A DNA stretch of 64,000 nucleotides from Kiritimatiellota bacterium (GCA_026398415.1 JAPLSY010000078.1:1-64000), one strand, 5' to 3'; positions 17,171 to 26,309 are shown, counted from the stretch's first letter. Numbers and translations are program-made. Notes: generated by a model not told the origin, from the sequence alone.

Positions 17171-17809
17171 ATGGGTCTTGAAACGCTGTTTATTTTTCTG
17201 GTGCTGACCAGCTTGGTCCTGCTGGGATCGAGTCTGCTGCACTCCAGTATCCGGGTGGTTGCTTTGCAGGGTGCGGCCCTGAGCTTTCTGCCGTTTTTGG
17301 TTATGGAATCGTCATGGGCGGGTCGTGCGGTATTTCTTGCGGCGCTGACCATGGGACTCAAAGGAATCGTATTTCCCATACTATTGAACCGTTCCCTGCG
17401 CGAAGCCAATTTACGCCGCGAAATGGAACCGCTGGTGGGATATTCGCTGTCGCTGGCGTTGGGCATCGCCCTGCTGATCCTGGCATTCTGGCTGGCGGGC
17501 CGCCTGCATGGGATTGGGGTGGGAATTTCGACGCTCAGCCTGGCCTCGGCATTCTTTATGATGTTCATTGGGCTGTTTCTGATCATTGCCCGGCGCAAAG
17601 CCCTGACCCAGGTGTTGGGATTTCTGGTGCTCGAAAATGGGATTTATGCATTCGGCCTGACCGTCGTAGGCCATATTCACTGGCTGGTGGAACTGGGGGT
17701 TCTGCTGGATGTGTTTGTGGCCGTATTCATCATGGGGATTGCCATCGATCACATCAGTCGCGAATTCGATCATATTAACGTGGACCAGTTGGATCAACTG
17801 AAAGGCTAA
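17171..17809 (+). CDS. HyfE-like (NuoK-related) membrane subunit
   Basis: The 212-residue product has about six transmembrane helices and the NuoK/MnhC-like element LGFLVLENGIYAFGL followed by HWLVELGVLLDVFVAVFIMGIAIDHI, both with conserved Glu residues in helices. This is the layout of HyfE in hydrogenase 4-type complexes. It probably sits between NuoH-like and antiporter subunits. A run of GATGGGG precedes the ATG by a short gap. Confidence 0.82.
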   Translation: MGLETLFIFLVLTSLVLLGSSLLHSSIRVVALQGAALSFLPFLVMESSWAGRAVFLAALTMGLKGIVFPILLNRSLREANLRREMEPLVGYSLSLALGIALLILAFWLAGRLHGIGVGISTLSLASAFFMMFIGLFLIIARRKALTQVLGFLVLENGIYAFGLTVVGHIHWLVELGVLLDVFVAVFIMGIAIDHISREFDHINVDQLDQLKG

Positions 17810-17817
17810 AAGTCGGC

Positions 17818-19299
17818 ATGTTGGTCGTGCATTATTTCTGGATATTACTGGGGCTGCCGGTTGTCGCTGCAGGCCTGTGCGTGCTCCTGCGTGCGCCGTG
17901 GGCCATTTTCACGGCATTGATCGGGATGGCCGTCGCGGAGACAGCCGTGGGCGCGCTCCTGGTGCAAGGCGTTTTCCTGGGCGCGCAGGAATCGGCGGCT
18001 TGGGGCTGGTTTTATCTGGACGCACTCTCGGCCTATCATCTGGCAATCCTGCTGCTCATTTACCTGCTCAGCACGGTTTACGCCGCCGGCTATTTCCGAC
18101 ATGAACTCGCCGCGGGTCTCCTGCGCCCTGCCCAGATCCGGCGGTTTGGCATCCTGTGGTGCGGCGCGCTGGCCGCCATGGCCTTGGTCATTATCTCCAA
18201 CAACATCGGCGCCATGTGGATCGGCATGGAAGCCACCACGCTGATGACGGCCTTCCTGATCTGCGTGCATCGGACGGCGGCTTCGCTGGAGGCCATGTGG
18301 AAATACCTGCTCATGTGTTCGGTGGGCGTGGCCTGCGCCTTCATGGGCACCCTGCTGGCGGTGGCCGCGGCACACGGGCTGCCGCTTTCCGGTTCCGACG
18401 TGCTGTTATGGACCCAGATGCGCGCCGCCGCCACGCAGATGAACCTGCCGCTGCTCAAGTTGGCGTTCCTGTTCCTGCTGGTGGGCTACGGCACCAAGGC
18501 GGGTTTGGCGCCAATGCATAACTGGTTGCCCGATGCGCACAGTCAGGCCCCGGCCCCGGTTTCGGCGCTCTTTTCGGGATTCATGCTGAATACGGCCTTT
18601 TATTGCATCTTGCGCTATGTGGCCATCATCGAGGTCGCCACCGGCGGTTCGGGATGGAGCTTGCACCTGCTCCAGGTTTTCGGCCTGATTTCCATCGTTG
18701 TGGCCACCGCCTTTATTCTGTTCCAGGAGGATGTCAAACGCCTGCTGGCCTACCACAGTGTCGAGCATCTCGGAATAATCAGCCTGGGTGTGGGCCTGGG
18801 CGGGATCGGCGTTTTTGCGGCACTCTTCCATGTCTTCAACCATTCGCTCTGTAAGACGCTGGCGTTTTTTTCGGCCGGGCGCATTGGTCAAATTTACGGT
18901 ACGCATGCCATGGCGCATATCCGGGGTACGTTAAAAGCGCATCCGGTCTGGGGGATCGGACTCTTCGGCTCGTTCCTGGCGCTGATCGGTGTCGCGCCGT
19001 TTGCGCTGTTCATGAGCGAATTACAGATTATCTTTGCGGCCATGGATGGCCGCGCCTATGTGGCGCTGGCCTTGTTCCTGGCGGGCACGGGCGCAATTTT
19101 TATTGGCGCTTTGAAACACGCCATGGCCATGGCCTGGGGTGAGCCGGAACATCCCACACCGGCGCCCGCCGCCGGTATTACGGATATGATCCTGGTCGCG
19201 GGTTCACTTTCCATTTTGCTGGCCGTGGGCCTGTGGATGCCGGAGTGGTACCGCTCCCTGCTCCTGCGCGCGGCGCACATTGTGGAGGGCAAACTATGA
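17818..19299 (+). CDS. HyfF/NuoN-like antiporter subunit
   Basis: The 493-residue product is a second antiporter-like subunit: IGMEATTLMTAFLICVHR (helix Glu), GYGTKAGLAPMHNWLPDAHSQAPAPVSALFSG with the proton-path Lys and His, and DVKRLLAYHSVEHLGIISLG. Two such subunits in one operon suggest at least two ions moved per turnover. The stop overlaps the ATG of the next gene. Confidence 0.88.
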   Translation: MLVVHYFWILLGLPVVAAGLCVLLRAPWAIFTALIGMAVAETAVGALLVQGVFLGAQESAAWGWFYLDALSAYHLAILLLIYLLSTVYAAGYFRHELAAGLLRPAQIRRFGILWCGALAAMALVIISNNIGAMWIGMEATTLMTAFLICVHRTAASLEAMWKYLLMCSVGVACAFMGTLLAVAAAHGLPLSGSDVLLWTQMRAAATQMNLPLLKLAFLFLLVGYGTKAGLAPMHNWLPDAHSQAPAPVSALFSGFMLNTAFYCILRYVAIIEVATGGSGWSLHLLQVFGLISIVVATAFILFQEDVKRLLAYHSVEHLGIISLGVGLGGIGVFAALFHVFNHSLCKTLAFFSAGRIGQIYGTHAMAHIRGTLKAHPVWGIGLFGSFLALIGVAPFALFMSELQIIFAAMDGRAYVALALFLAGTGAIFIGALKHAMAMAWGEPEHPTPAPAAGITDMILVAGSLSILLAVGLWMPEWYRSLLLRAAHIVEGKL

Positions 19300-20822
19300 A
19301 TGGCGCTGCCCAGCCTTTGATCTTTTATCCCGGTGCGCCGGTGCGGTTTGACCGTCTGCCGCGTGTGCCCGTGGCCGATTTCCGGGAAACCGTGATTCGG
19401 GACGTGGCCCAGGGCGCGCGGCTGGCGGCGCTTTTCGGCCTGGAGACACCGGCGGCCGAAATCGAACTCGTCGCCATACTGGCGCACGCCGAGCGCGGCG
19501 TGCTCGCGGCGCTAACCACGCGACCGGGCGCCGTCTACCCGGCGCTAACCCCCGATTGTCCCCAGGCACAGGGGTTTGAGCGTGAAGTGGCGGAGCAGTG
19601 GGGCGTTTTGCCGCAGGGCCATCCCTGGCTCAAGCCTCTGAGGTTCCATCCGCCGTTCGGCAAGCGGTCCGCGGTCTGGCCGCCGACGCCGGCGGAACCC
19701 TCCAGGCCCGGCGTGACTGACTTTTTCCAGATGACCGGCGAGGAAATTCATGAAGTGGCCGTTGGACCGGTTCACGCCGGCATTATCGAACCGGGGCATT
19801 TCCGGTTTCAATGTCATGGCGAGCAGGTGTTTCATCTGGAAATCGCATTGGGATACCAGCACCGCGGCATTGAGCGGGCCTTGATCGGCGGACCCACTAA
19901 ACGCTCCATTCACTTCATGGAAACGCTGGCCGGGGATACCACCATTGGGCATACCACGGCCTATGCCCAGGTGCTGGAAGCACTGGGCGCGGGCGCGGTG
20001 CCTTCGCGCGCCCAGGCCCTGCGTGCCATTGCCCTGGAACTTGAGCGGCTGGCTAATCATGTCGGCGACTTGGGTGCGCTGGCGGGTGACGTTGGTTTTC
20101 TGCCCACGGCTTCGTTTAACGGCCGGATTCGCGGCGATTTTCTCAATCTGACGGCGCTCCTCTGCGGCAACCGCTTCGGACGCGGACTGATCCGGCCGGG
20201 CGGCGTGGCCTTCGATCTGGATGCGGCGCGTGCAAAAGAATTGCGCCAACGCCTTGCGCAAGCCGGGCGGGATACCCGCAGTGCGGTGGATTTACTGTGG
20301 TGTACGCCATCGGTTATGGGCCGATTTGAGCAAACCGGAACGCTTACGCCGGAAGATTGCCGGGGCTTGGGGCTGGTTGGACCCGTTGCCCGGGCCTGCG
20401 GGCTCGAACGCGATGTCCGTTATGAGTTCCCGTTCGGGGTATACTGTTTCGAACAAATTCCGGTTTCCACCTGGACTTCGGGGGATGTGTTTGCCCGCGC
20501 ATATGTCCGCTGGTTGGAAATTCAGCGGTCGTTGGATTTTATCCTGGCCCAGTTGGATGCCCTGCCGGAGGGTCCCATTGCCGGTACGGTTGGTGCGCTC
20601 ATGCCCGAGGCACTGGTCATCTCGCTGACCGAAGGCTGGCGTGGCGAAATTGTCCATGTGGCGGTTACGGATGCGCAGGGACGCTTTCTGCGGTATAAGG
20701 TGGTGGATCCATCGTTCCATAATTGGATGGGGCTGGCCCTGGCGATGCGTCGCCAGCCGATTTCGGATTTCCCGCTGTGCAACAAGAGTTTCAACCTGTC
20801 ATATTGCGGCCACGATTTGTGA
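19296..20822 (+). CDS. HyfG-like (NuoC-NuoD fusion) large subunit without nickel ligands
   Basis: The 508-residue product joins a NuoC-like domain (about 1-150) to a NuoD/hydrogenase large-subunit-like domain. In [NiFe] hydrogenases two C-x-x-C pairs hold the metal centre. Here the first site reads ETLAGDTTIGHT (near residue 208) and the last reads DPSFHNW (near residue 470), so all four cysteines are missing. The rest of the fold is kept (GPVHAGIIEPGHFRF, YQHRGIERAL, ALELERLANHVGDLG). This fits the Ehr group rather than a hydrogenase. GGAGGG lies about eight bases before the ATG. Electron acceptor and catalytic role are unknown. Confidence 0.85.
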   Translation: MNGAAQPLIFYPGAPVRFDRLPRVPVADFRETVIRDVAQGARLAALFGLETPAAEIELVAILAHAERGVLAALTTRPGAVYPALTPDCPQAQGFEREVAEQWGVLPQGHPWLKPLRFHPPFGKRSAVWPPTPAEPSRPGVTDFFQMTGEEIHEVAVGPVHAGIIEPGHFRFQCHGEQVFHLEIALGYQHRGIERALIGGPTKRSIHFMETLAGDTTIGHTTAYAQVLEALGAGAVPSRAQALRAIALELERLANHVGDLGALAGDVGFLPTASFNGRIRGDFLNLTALLCGNRFGRGLIRPGGVAFDLDAARAKELRQRLAQAGRDTRSAVDLLWCTPSVMGRFEQTGTLTPEDCRGLGLVGPVARACGLERDVRYEFPFGVYCFEQIPVSTWTSGDVFARAYVRWLEIQRSLDFILAQLDALPEGPIAGTVGALMPEALVISLTEGWRGEIVHVAVTDAQGRFLRYKVVDPSFHNWMGLALAMRRQPISDFPLCNKSFNLSYCGHDL

Positions 20823-20841
20823 ACCATGCTGGAAGGAACTT

Positions 20842-21609
20842 ATGCTAAACATCCTGCGTGCGCGTATTCGTCAAGGCCATCGTACGGTGGCGTATCCCCG
20901 GGGCGAACCGATCCTGCCGGACCGGTTCCGCGGCTGTCCGCACCGTGAAGCCGGCCTGTGCAAGACCGGATGCAAAGCCTGTGCCGAGGTTTGTCCTACC
21001 GACTGCATTCGACGGACGGGTAGGGACGGATGGCAACTGGACCTGGGACGTTGCCTGTTTTGCGGAGCGTGCGCGCAGGCCTGCACAGCGGGTGCGTTGA
21101 CCTTTACGCGGGAATATCGCATGGCCGCCCGTACCCGGAATGCGCTGCAGCTCGATCGGGACAGCCTGCCGCCGGTGGAAGCCTTGCGCGGCGCTATGCA
21201 AAATATTTTTGGCCGGTCGCTGAAACTGCGCCAGGTCAGCGCTGGCGGCTGTAACGCCTGCGAGGCGGATATCAACGTGCTTGGCACCGTGGTCTACGAT
21301 CTCGGGCGGTTCGGAATTCAGTTTGTGGCTTCGCCCCGGCATGCCGATGGTCTGCTGATCACCGGACCCGTAACCCGCGCCATGGAACTGGCCCTTAAAA
21401 AAACCTGGGCAGCGGTGCCTGAGCCGCGCCTGGTGATTGCGGTGGGCGCCTGCGCGATTGCAGGCGGACCATATTGCGATCATCCTGAAACGCTCAATGG
21501 GGCCGGGGCATTGGTGCCGGTGGACCTTTTTGTGCCCGGCTGTCCGCCGCATCCGCTGACCATCCTGGATGGTCTCCTGCGGCTCCTCGGCCGGCTAAAA
21601 CGTCCGTGA
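20842..21609 (+). CDS. HyfH-HyfI fusion: ferredoxin-like and NuoB-like iron-sulfur subunit
   Basis: The 255-residue product fuses two functions. Residues about 25-100 hold two 4Fe-4S motifs: CKTGCKACAEVCP and CLFCGACAQAC. Residues about 120-255 are NuoB/HyfI-like with all four ligands of the terminal cluster: GGCNACEADI, VGACAIAGG and VPGCPPHP. Electrons should enter through the N-terminal clusters, perhaps from ferredoxin, and pass to the terminal cluster next to the HyfG-like subunit. In E. coli HyfH and HyfI are separate proteins. This is the last gene of the operon. Confidence 0.85.
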   Translation: MLNILRARIRQGHRTVAYPRGEPILPDRFRGCPHREAGLCKTGCKACAEVCPTDCIRRTGRDGWQLDLGRCLFCGACAQACTAGALTFTREYRMAARTRNALQLDRDSLPPVEALRGAMQNIFGRSLKLRQVSAGGCNACEADINVLGTVVYDLGRFGIQFVASPRHADGLLITGPVTRAMELALKKTWAAVPEPRLVIAVGACAIAGGPYCDHPETLNGAGALVPVDLFVPGCPPHPLTILDGLLRLLGRLKRP

Positions 21610-21995
21610 CGGTAAGACGGGTGTAAGGCAAACTTCTTCGCTTGTTTTCTCCGGGTTGGTTAGTGGAGCCATGTGCCGCGCATTTCGTTCGATATTTTCG
21701 GGAGATTTTAGCGCATCTGTCGGCTTTCCGCGTTGGCGCGGATACATATCCAGCGCGGCACGCGGCGCACCGCCATCTGCGCCAAACTTGTCCAAAAACA
21801 TCGAATCTCACCAGGAGGCGAGCGCCGAAATGCGCAGCGCGGACGCCATCGCGCCTGCCAATCAGGCGCGATATTTTCCCCGGAATGTGTCCAAACGCTA
21901 ATTCTTATCTCACACTCAAAGTTTTTGTCCTACACTCAGGCAAGCTCCGGCCACCCCAGCCGCTCTTTCAACTGGCTTTTCGGGATACGCCCTGA
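21610..21995. other. intergenic region at the edge of the defence island
   Basis: No gene that I can support. Short open frames on both strands lack start signals and recognisable motifs. The region ends where two gene fragments begin, so it may be the scar of insertions. Confidence 0.5.
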
Positions 21996-22157
21996 TATAT
22001 TCAAAACCGCTGGGAACGTGCAGGCGGGGGAGATCCCAGAAATAGGCTTGTTCGCTATTCGAAGGACCCTTGGTCGCCCACCTACAAAACCAACAGCCGG
22101 TTGCAGAAGTACCGCCTGACGGAGACCGGGAAGCGAATTTTGGAGAAGTCGAAATGA
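21996..22157 (+). pseudogene. C-terminal fragment resembling a winged-helix protein
   Basis: An open stretch without a start, bounded upstream by TGA 21993-21995, ends with YKTNSRLQKYRLTETGKRI and LEKSK. The YRLTETGKR piece is typical of the last strand-helix of winged-helix regulators. The upstream part of the gene is absent. Assignment is tentative. Confidence 0.35.
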
Positions 22158-22285
22158 GCGCCACCGAACCCACTATCATCTGCCCGAAGTGCAGGACCGA
22201 GATCAAATTGACCGAATCTCTGGCCGTCCGGCTCGTGACGATATCTCAGTTTCTCCGGGGCCGCCAGTCAGAGCAGAAGGGGTGA
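22154..22285 (+). pseudogene. N-terminal remnant of a DUF2130-like protein
   Basis: The 43-codon frame starts MSATEPTIICPKCRTEIKLT ESLA, the zinc-ribbon-like start of DUF2130 family proteins, which normally run to about 400 residues. After about 27 residues the similarity stops and a short unrelated tail leads to TGA 22283-22285. The fragment overlaps the preceding one by ATGA and ends three bases before the OLD-like gene. It looks like a gene cut by the arrival of the defence genes. Confidence 0.55.
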
Positions 22286-22288
22286 TTT

Positions 22289-24325
22289 ATGGATGACGTA
22301 CCGACATTTCTGACAAGAATGGAACTCAAGAAGTTCTGTGGCTTTGATGATTTCACCATCACGTTTGGGCCGTTAACCTGTCTGGTCGGACCCAACAACG
22401 GCGGGAAGTCGACCATCCTGAAGGCCATCAGATTTGCCTTTGATGCGATTGACCTTTCCTTGCCGACCTACGAATCCCAATTGAATGAATACGAAAAGAG
22501 GTATAACGATCACGAGGAGAAGGCAAATCAGGACGAAGAGACCCTAAAGAATGCGATAGAGGCGGAGCAGTCGCAGTTTTTGATTCAAACGGCTGGGCTA
22601 TCGCCTGATGCACGGAAGCGTAAAGAAACCGAACGATTACAGAATGAAGAGCAACGGCGCAAGCAGGTGAAGCAAGCATTCCAGCAACGCGCGAAGAGTC
22701 TGGAAACTTCGGCCCCAAAATGGACTTGCCCTCTGGATGCAGTCGCAAAGCGGCAGAACATTGAAGAAATTACAAATCTGTTCTATCGCAAGAACTTACG
22801 GGATTTCCCGACGCTTACACTTTGTCTGAAACAAGGCGAGACCAACTTCTCTCTCAAATTACGACTGAGATCAGAGGGGAAGATCATTGAGATAGAGTGC
22901 GTTGATGCTGGCACAACAATAGAGTCGATCGAAATGGTCAGGAAGGAGCTCCTGCAGAAGATTCGCTCATCCAAACTGCAAGTCGTTCCTACGCTTGGAT
23001 CGCTGCTCCCCTCAGAAAATGACCTAGCATGGCCCCAAGTTCAGCAGGTCCTGGATCAAGGGAGGCCCACCGATGTCTGGCGAAATCGCATACGATGGCT
23101 CAACGAAGGGAAGAACCCAGAAGAATATCAACGAGTCATTGATCGAATAAGGGAATACGTTGGGGATATTCAACTTAGCCCGCCCAGTCGAACGAAGGAA
23201 AGCACCCCAAAGACGTCCTTGACTTACAGGGAGGGAGGACTTCAGTTTGATCTGTCTGTTGCTGGATCGGGGGTCCAGATGTTGCTGGCCGTTGCGGCCT
23301 GGACTGAATTGTCGGATGCCAATGTATTGCTGATTGATGAACCAGATGCTCACCTGCATTCCCACATCCAACGACAACTGGCAAACTTCTTCGAAGAGAG
23401 TGTCTCTGATGGAAAACAGATAATCATTGCATCGCATGCCCCAGATCTAATTGAAGAATTGCCTACAGATACACTCGTTTGGATTGACCGCAAGGAACAT
23501 ACGGGCCTTGTGTGCGACGACATTGAGCAAACTCTAGTGGATCTTGGAGTCGTCAGTAATCGCCTAGCTCTCGGTTTTCTCAAATCCACGTGTCTCCTGT
23601 ATTTCGAGGGAAAACCCGATGTCCATGTTCTTACTGACCTCCTGAAGAAAGCTGGCAAAGACGACTTAATTGCTAGGTCAAAGGTCATGCGACTGGGGGG
23701 ATGCGGTGATGCGGAACACCTTCCTGCCTTTGCCCGGCTCCTCAGTGCACATTTTCACAAGGATGTGGCAATAGTTCTAATCAAGGACACAGACTACGCT
23801 GTTCCTGGATCGAAGTTCAATGGCCCGGTTCTGGTCACATCTTTGCCCTGCAAGGAGCTTGAGAATTTGCTGCTGTTACAGCCACAGACGATTCATTCGG
23901 CAGTCAAGGAAGCCGTCAAAAAGAGAAACAGGAGAGTTGGCTCTCACTCTTCACCTCCGGACTTGTCCGCGATAGAAGCAGAGATTGACAGAATTACCGC
24001 ATCGAAAGAGGTCACGGAAGTGGCGAAGTGCAATTATGAACTCCGGGATCAGACTGACACCATGCATTTATCCCAAAGCGAAACATCGGCTGGCACGTTT
24101 GATGCGAAGTGGGCCGATGCCAAGTTTCGCCGTCGCGCTGCGCCGGGGAAGAAGGTGCTGAAGATGCTCCGGCAGTGGTTACAGTCCCAACACCAGGTCT
24201 CTTTGTCATCGCTACGGCTGCCATTCAGTTTCTATGAACTCGACGAACCAATAAAGCATCTGTTCGATGAAATAGAAAAGCACGTCAAAGACGCTCTGGA
24301 AAGCAAACCTGCGGCTGATAAATGA
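22289..24325 (+). CDS. OLD-like ATPase with TOPRIM nuclease domain
   Basis: The 678-residue product has an SMC/RecF-like ATPase: Walker A GPNNGGKST near residue 35, a charged helical insertion at about 70-140, Walker B VLLIDEPDAHLH near 346 and the sensor ASHAPDLI. A TOPRIM domain follows with YFEGKPDVHVL (Glu, near 437) and LIKDTDY (Asp pair, near 497). This architecture is that of OLD-family nucleases used in phage defence (P2 Old, GajA and relatives). No UvrD-like helicase is beside it, so it is not a Gabija pair. The stop overlaps the ATG of mod, so it is expressed with the type III system. Codon use is less GC-rich than in the flanks. Confidence 0.82.
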   Translation: MDDVPTFLTRMELKKFCGFDDFTITFGPLTCLVGPNNGGKSTILKAIRFAFDAIDLSLPTYESQLNEYEKRYNDHEEKANQDEETLKNAIEAEQSQFLIQTAGLSPDARKRKETERLQNEEQRRKQVKQAFQQRAKSLETSAPKWTCPLDAVAKRQNIEEITNLFYRKNLRDFPTLTLCLKQGETNFSLKLRLRSEGKIIEIECVDAGTTIESIEMVRKELLQKIRSSKLQVVPTLGSLLPSENDLAWPQVQQVLDQGRPTDVWRNRIRWLNEGKNPEEYQRVIDRIREYVGDIQLSPPSRTKESTPKTSLTYREGGLQFDLSVAGSGVQMLLAVAAWTELSDANVLLIDEPDAHLHSHIQRQLANFFEESVSDGKQIIIASHAPDLIEELPTDTLVWIDRKEHTGLVCDDIEQTLVDLGVVSNRLALGFLKSTCLLYFEGKPDVHVLTDLLKKAGKDDLIARSKVMRLGGCGDAEHLPAFARLLSAHFHKDVAIVLIKDTDYAVPGSKFNGPVLVTSLPCKELENLLLLQPQTIHSAVKEAVKKRNRRVGSHSSPPDLSAIEAEIDRITASKEVTEVAKCNYELRDQTDTMHLSQSETSAGTFDAKWADAKFRRRAAPGKKVLKMLRQWLQSQHQVSLSSLRLPFSFYELDEPIKHLFDEIEKHVKDALESKPAADK

Positions 24326-25953
24326 AGTTGAAACCCAAACTCGAATTGACTTGGATCGGCAAGGAGAACCGGCCACGGCTGGAGCCGCGCATCCTGCTCG
24401 AAGACCCGGAGAAGTCGTATCACGCGGCGCACCGGATGACGGACCACGACCTCTTCGATAATCGGCTCATCTTCGGCGACAATCTCCTCGCCCTCAAAGC
24501 GCTCGAACAGGAGTTCACCGGCCAGATTAAGTGCATTTGCATTGACCCGCCTTACAACACCGGCAGTGCGTTCGAGCATTACGACGATGGCATTGAACAT
24601 TCGCTATGGCTTTCCATGATGCGTGACCGACTGGAAATGCTTTTTAAACTCCTGAATCCTTCTGGCAGCGTATGGGCAACTCTTGATGACAACGAAGCAC
24701 ACTATTTCAAAGTTCTTGCAGACGAAGTTTTTGGCCGTGCTAACTTTTTAGGCAACATCGTCTGGCAATCCAAGGACACGCCTGGAAATAATAGTTCGGG
24801 AATTGCTCAAACTCACAACCACATTTTCGCGTATCGAAAAAGCGAAGCGTTCCAACCAAAACTACTAATACGAAACGAAAAGCAAATTGCGAATTACACC
24901 AATCCAGACAACGACCCTCGTGGACCTTGGCTTGGAACACCCCTTACTCGCGCAGAGCATCGAGACAGAGATTATTATCAGCTACAGAATCCTGCCGGTC
25001 GAAATGTTTTGCCGCCGAAAGGCAGTAGTTGGCGTAGGCCACCAGACAAGATTAAGGAGCTATTGGCCGATAAACGCATTTATTGGGGTAAAGATGGAAA
25101 TGCTGAATTTCCTGTTGAGAAAAAATTCCTTTCGGAAGTTAAGGAAGGAATCGTGAATCAAACTTGGTGGCCCTACGACTTCGCAGGCAGCACCAGAAAT
25201 GCGAGCGCAGAGATGAAGGGGCTGTTCGAGGGGACAAAAGCCTTCGATACACCGAAACCGGAAAAGTTGGTGCAGCGGATTATTGACCTTTCAACCAATC
25301 CCGGCGATATAGTGCTCGATTCCTTCGCGGGTTCCGGCACGACCGGTGCTGTGGCGCACAAGATGGGGCGACGCTGGATCATGGTGGAGCTGGGCGAGCA
25401 TTGTCACACGCACATTATTCCCCGGCTCAAGAAGGTCATTGATGGCACAGATCCCGGCGGCATCACGGAGGCGGTGAACTGGAAGGGCGGCGGCGGCTTC
25501 CGCTATTACCGGCTCGCGCCGTCACTGCTGGAAAAGGACAAGTGGGGCCAGTGGGTTATCAGCAAGGAATTCAACGCTGCCATGCTGGCCGAGGCGGTGT
25601 GCAAGCTGGAGGGCTTCACCTATGCACCGAGCGACACGGTTTATTGGCAGCACGGTCATTCCACGGAACGCGATTTCATCTACGTGACCACGCAACACCT
25701 GAGTGCGGACCAGCTCGCGCAGTTGAGCGACGAGGTCGGGCCGGACCGTACGTTGCTCGTGCTCTGCGCCGCATTCCGCGTCCTCAAAGATGGCACGGAG
25801 CGGTATCCAAACCTGACGGTGAAAAAGATTCCCAAGCAGGTGCTCTCCCGTTGCGAATGGGGCCACGACGATTACAGCCTCAAGGTGGAAAACCTGCCGA
25901 AAGCGCCGCCAAAGCCTGGCCAAATGGGGTTATTCGGCGAGGAGGATGCATGA
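24322..25953 (+). CDS. mod: type III restriction-modification methyltransferase Mod
   Basis: The 543-residue product is a beta-class N6-adenine (or N4-cytosine) methyltransferase. Motif IV is CIDPPYNTG near residue 72 and precedes motif I, DSFAGSGTTGAVAHKMGRRW near 332, the order of the beta class. The central target-recognition part (about 120-300) is less GC-rich. Mod alone methylates one strand of an asymmetric site and forms the specificity part of the Mod-Res complex. It is coupled to the OLD-like gene upstream and the small gene downstream by four-base overlaps. Confidence 0.92.
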   Translation: MKLKPKLELTWIGKENRPRLEPRILLEDPEKSYHAAHRMTDHDLFDNRLIFGDNLLALKALEQEFTGQIKCICIDPPYNTGSAFEHYDDGIEHSLWLSMMRDRLEMLFKLLNPSGSVWATLDDNEAHYFKVLADEVFGRANFLGNIVWQSKDTPGNNSSGIAQTHNHIFAYRKSEAFQPKLLIRNEKQIANYTNPDNDPRGPWLGTPLTRAEHRDRDYYQLQNPAGRNVLPPKGSSWRRPPDKIKELLADKRIYWGKDGNAEFPVEKKFLSEVKEGIVNQTWWPYDFAGSTRNASAEMKGLFEGTKAFDTPKPEKLVQRIIDLSTNPGDIVLDSFAGSGTTGAVAHKMGRRWIMVELGEHCHTHIIPRLKKVIDGTDPGGITEAVNWKGGGGFRYYRLAPSLLEKDKWGQWVISKEFNAAMLAEAVCKLEGFTYAPSDTVYWQHGHSTERDFIYVTTQHLSADQLAQLSDEVGPDRTLLVLCAAFRVLKDGTERYPNLTVKKIPKQVLSRCEWGHDDYSLKVENLPKAPPKPGQMGLFGEEDA

Positions 25954-26309
25954 AAAAAGAAGTCCGGCTTTATGACCGTGTGCAACGAATGGAGTATCCG
26001 CAACTGGCAGGCAACGAAAAAGGCTACGCAGTGCGTAGCTTTTTGCCGGATCACTTGGGATCGTCCGCACCTGTAATTTGTCACGCACTGCGTGACAAAT
26101 TAAAGCCAGCCTTTCTCCACGCACTGAGTGAAGAATTGGACGGGGCAAGGATTTCCGACGCGCTGCGTCGGAAATCGTCGCAGGTTTCTTTTGCGTCGGC
26201 GTTTAGGCTGTACAAACTCTACGTGCCGTCCGTGGCGGAACTCCGGGCGGAAATTAAACGCGAGGTCAGGGCATTGGAAACGGATGCACAGGGTGGAGGC
26301 CAAGCATGA
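25950..26309 (+). CDS. small protein between mod and res, carrying four palindromic inserts
   Basis: A 119-residue product, MKKEVRLYDRVQRMEYPQLA at the start and FRLYKLYVPSVAELRAEIKR near the end, overlaps mod and res by ATGA on both sides, so it is translated with them. The middle 50 residues are encoded by four palindromes (26023-26176). The conserved-looking ends and odd middle suggest a shorter ancestral protein into which repeats were inserted in frame. The function is unknown; it could modulate the Mod-Res complex, which is inference from position only. Confidence 0.6.
   Translation: MKKEVRLYDRVQRMEYPQLAGNEKGYAVRSFLPDHLGSSAPVICHALRDKLKPAFLHALSEELDGARISDALRRKSSQVSFASAFRLYKLYVPSVAELRAEIKREVRALETDAQGGGQA
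26023..26176. repeat. four palindromes with a shared ACGCRSTGCGT core
   Basis: Palindromes are at 26023-26039 (8-bp arms), 26074-26102 (14-bp perfect arms), 26113-26135 (11-bp arms, two mismatches) and 26150-26176 (12-bp arms). Their centres read ACGCAGTGCGT, ACGCACTGCGT, ACGCACTGAGT and ACGCGCTGCGT. Arm sequences differ between copies. Centre spacings of 57, 36 and 39 bases are all multiples of three. Confidence 0.85.

Noticed and set aside
19296-20822. Active [NiFe] hydrogenase large subunit
   Set aside because: Both C-x-x-C pairs needed for nickel are absent, so the operon is called Ehr-like and not a hydrogenase.
21595-21801. Short minus-strand frame of 68 codons in the gap after the Ehr operon
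   Set aside because: No ribosome binding site or recognisable motif; other frames in the same gap are equally open.
22289-24325. Gabija (GajA) assignment of the OLD-like protein
   Set aside because: GajA works with a UvrD-like GajB, which is not present; the neighbours are Mod and Res.
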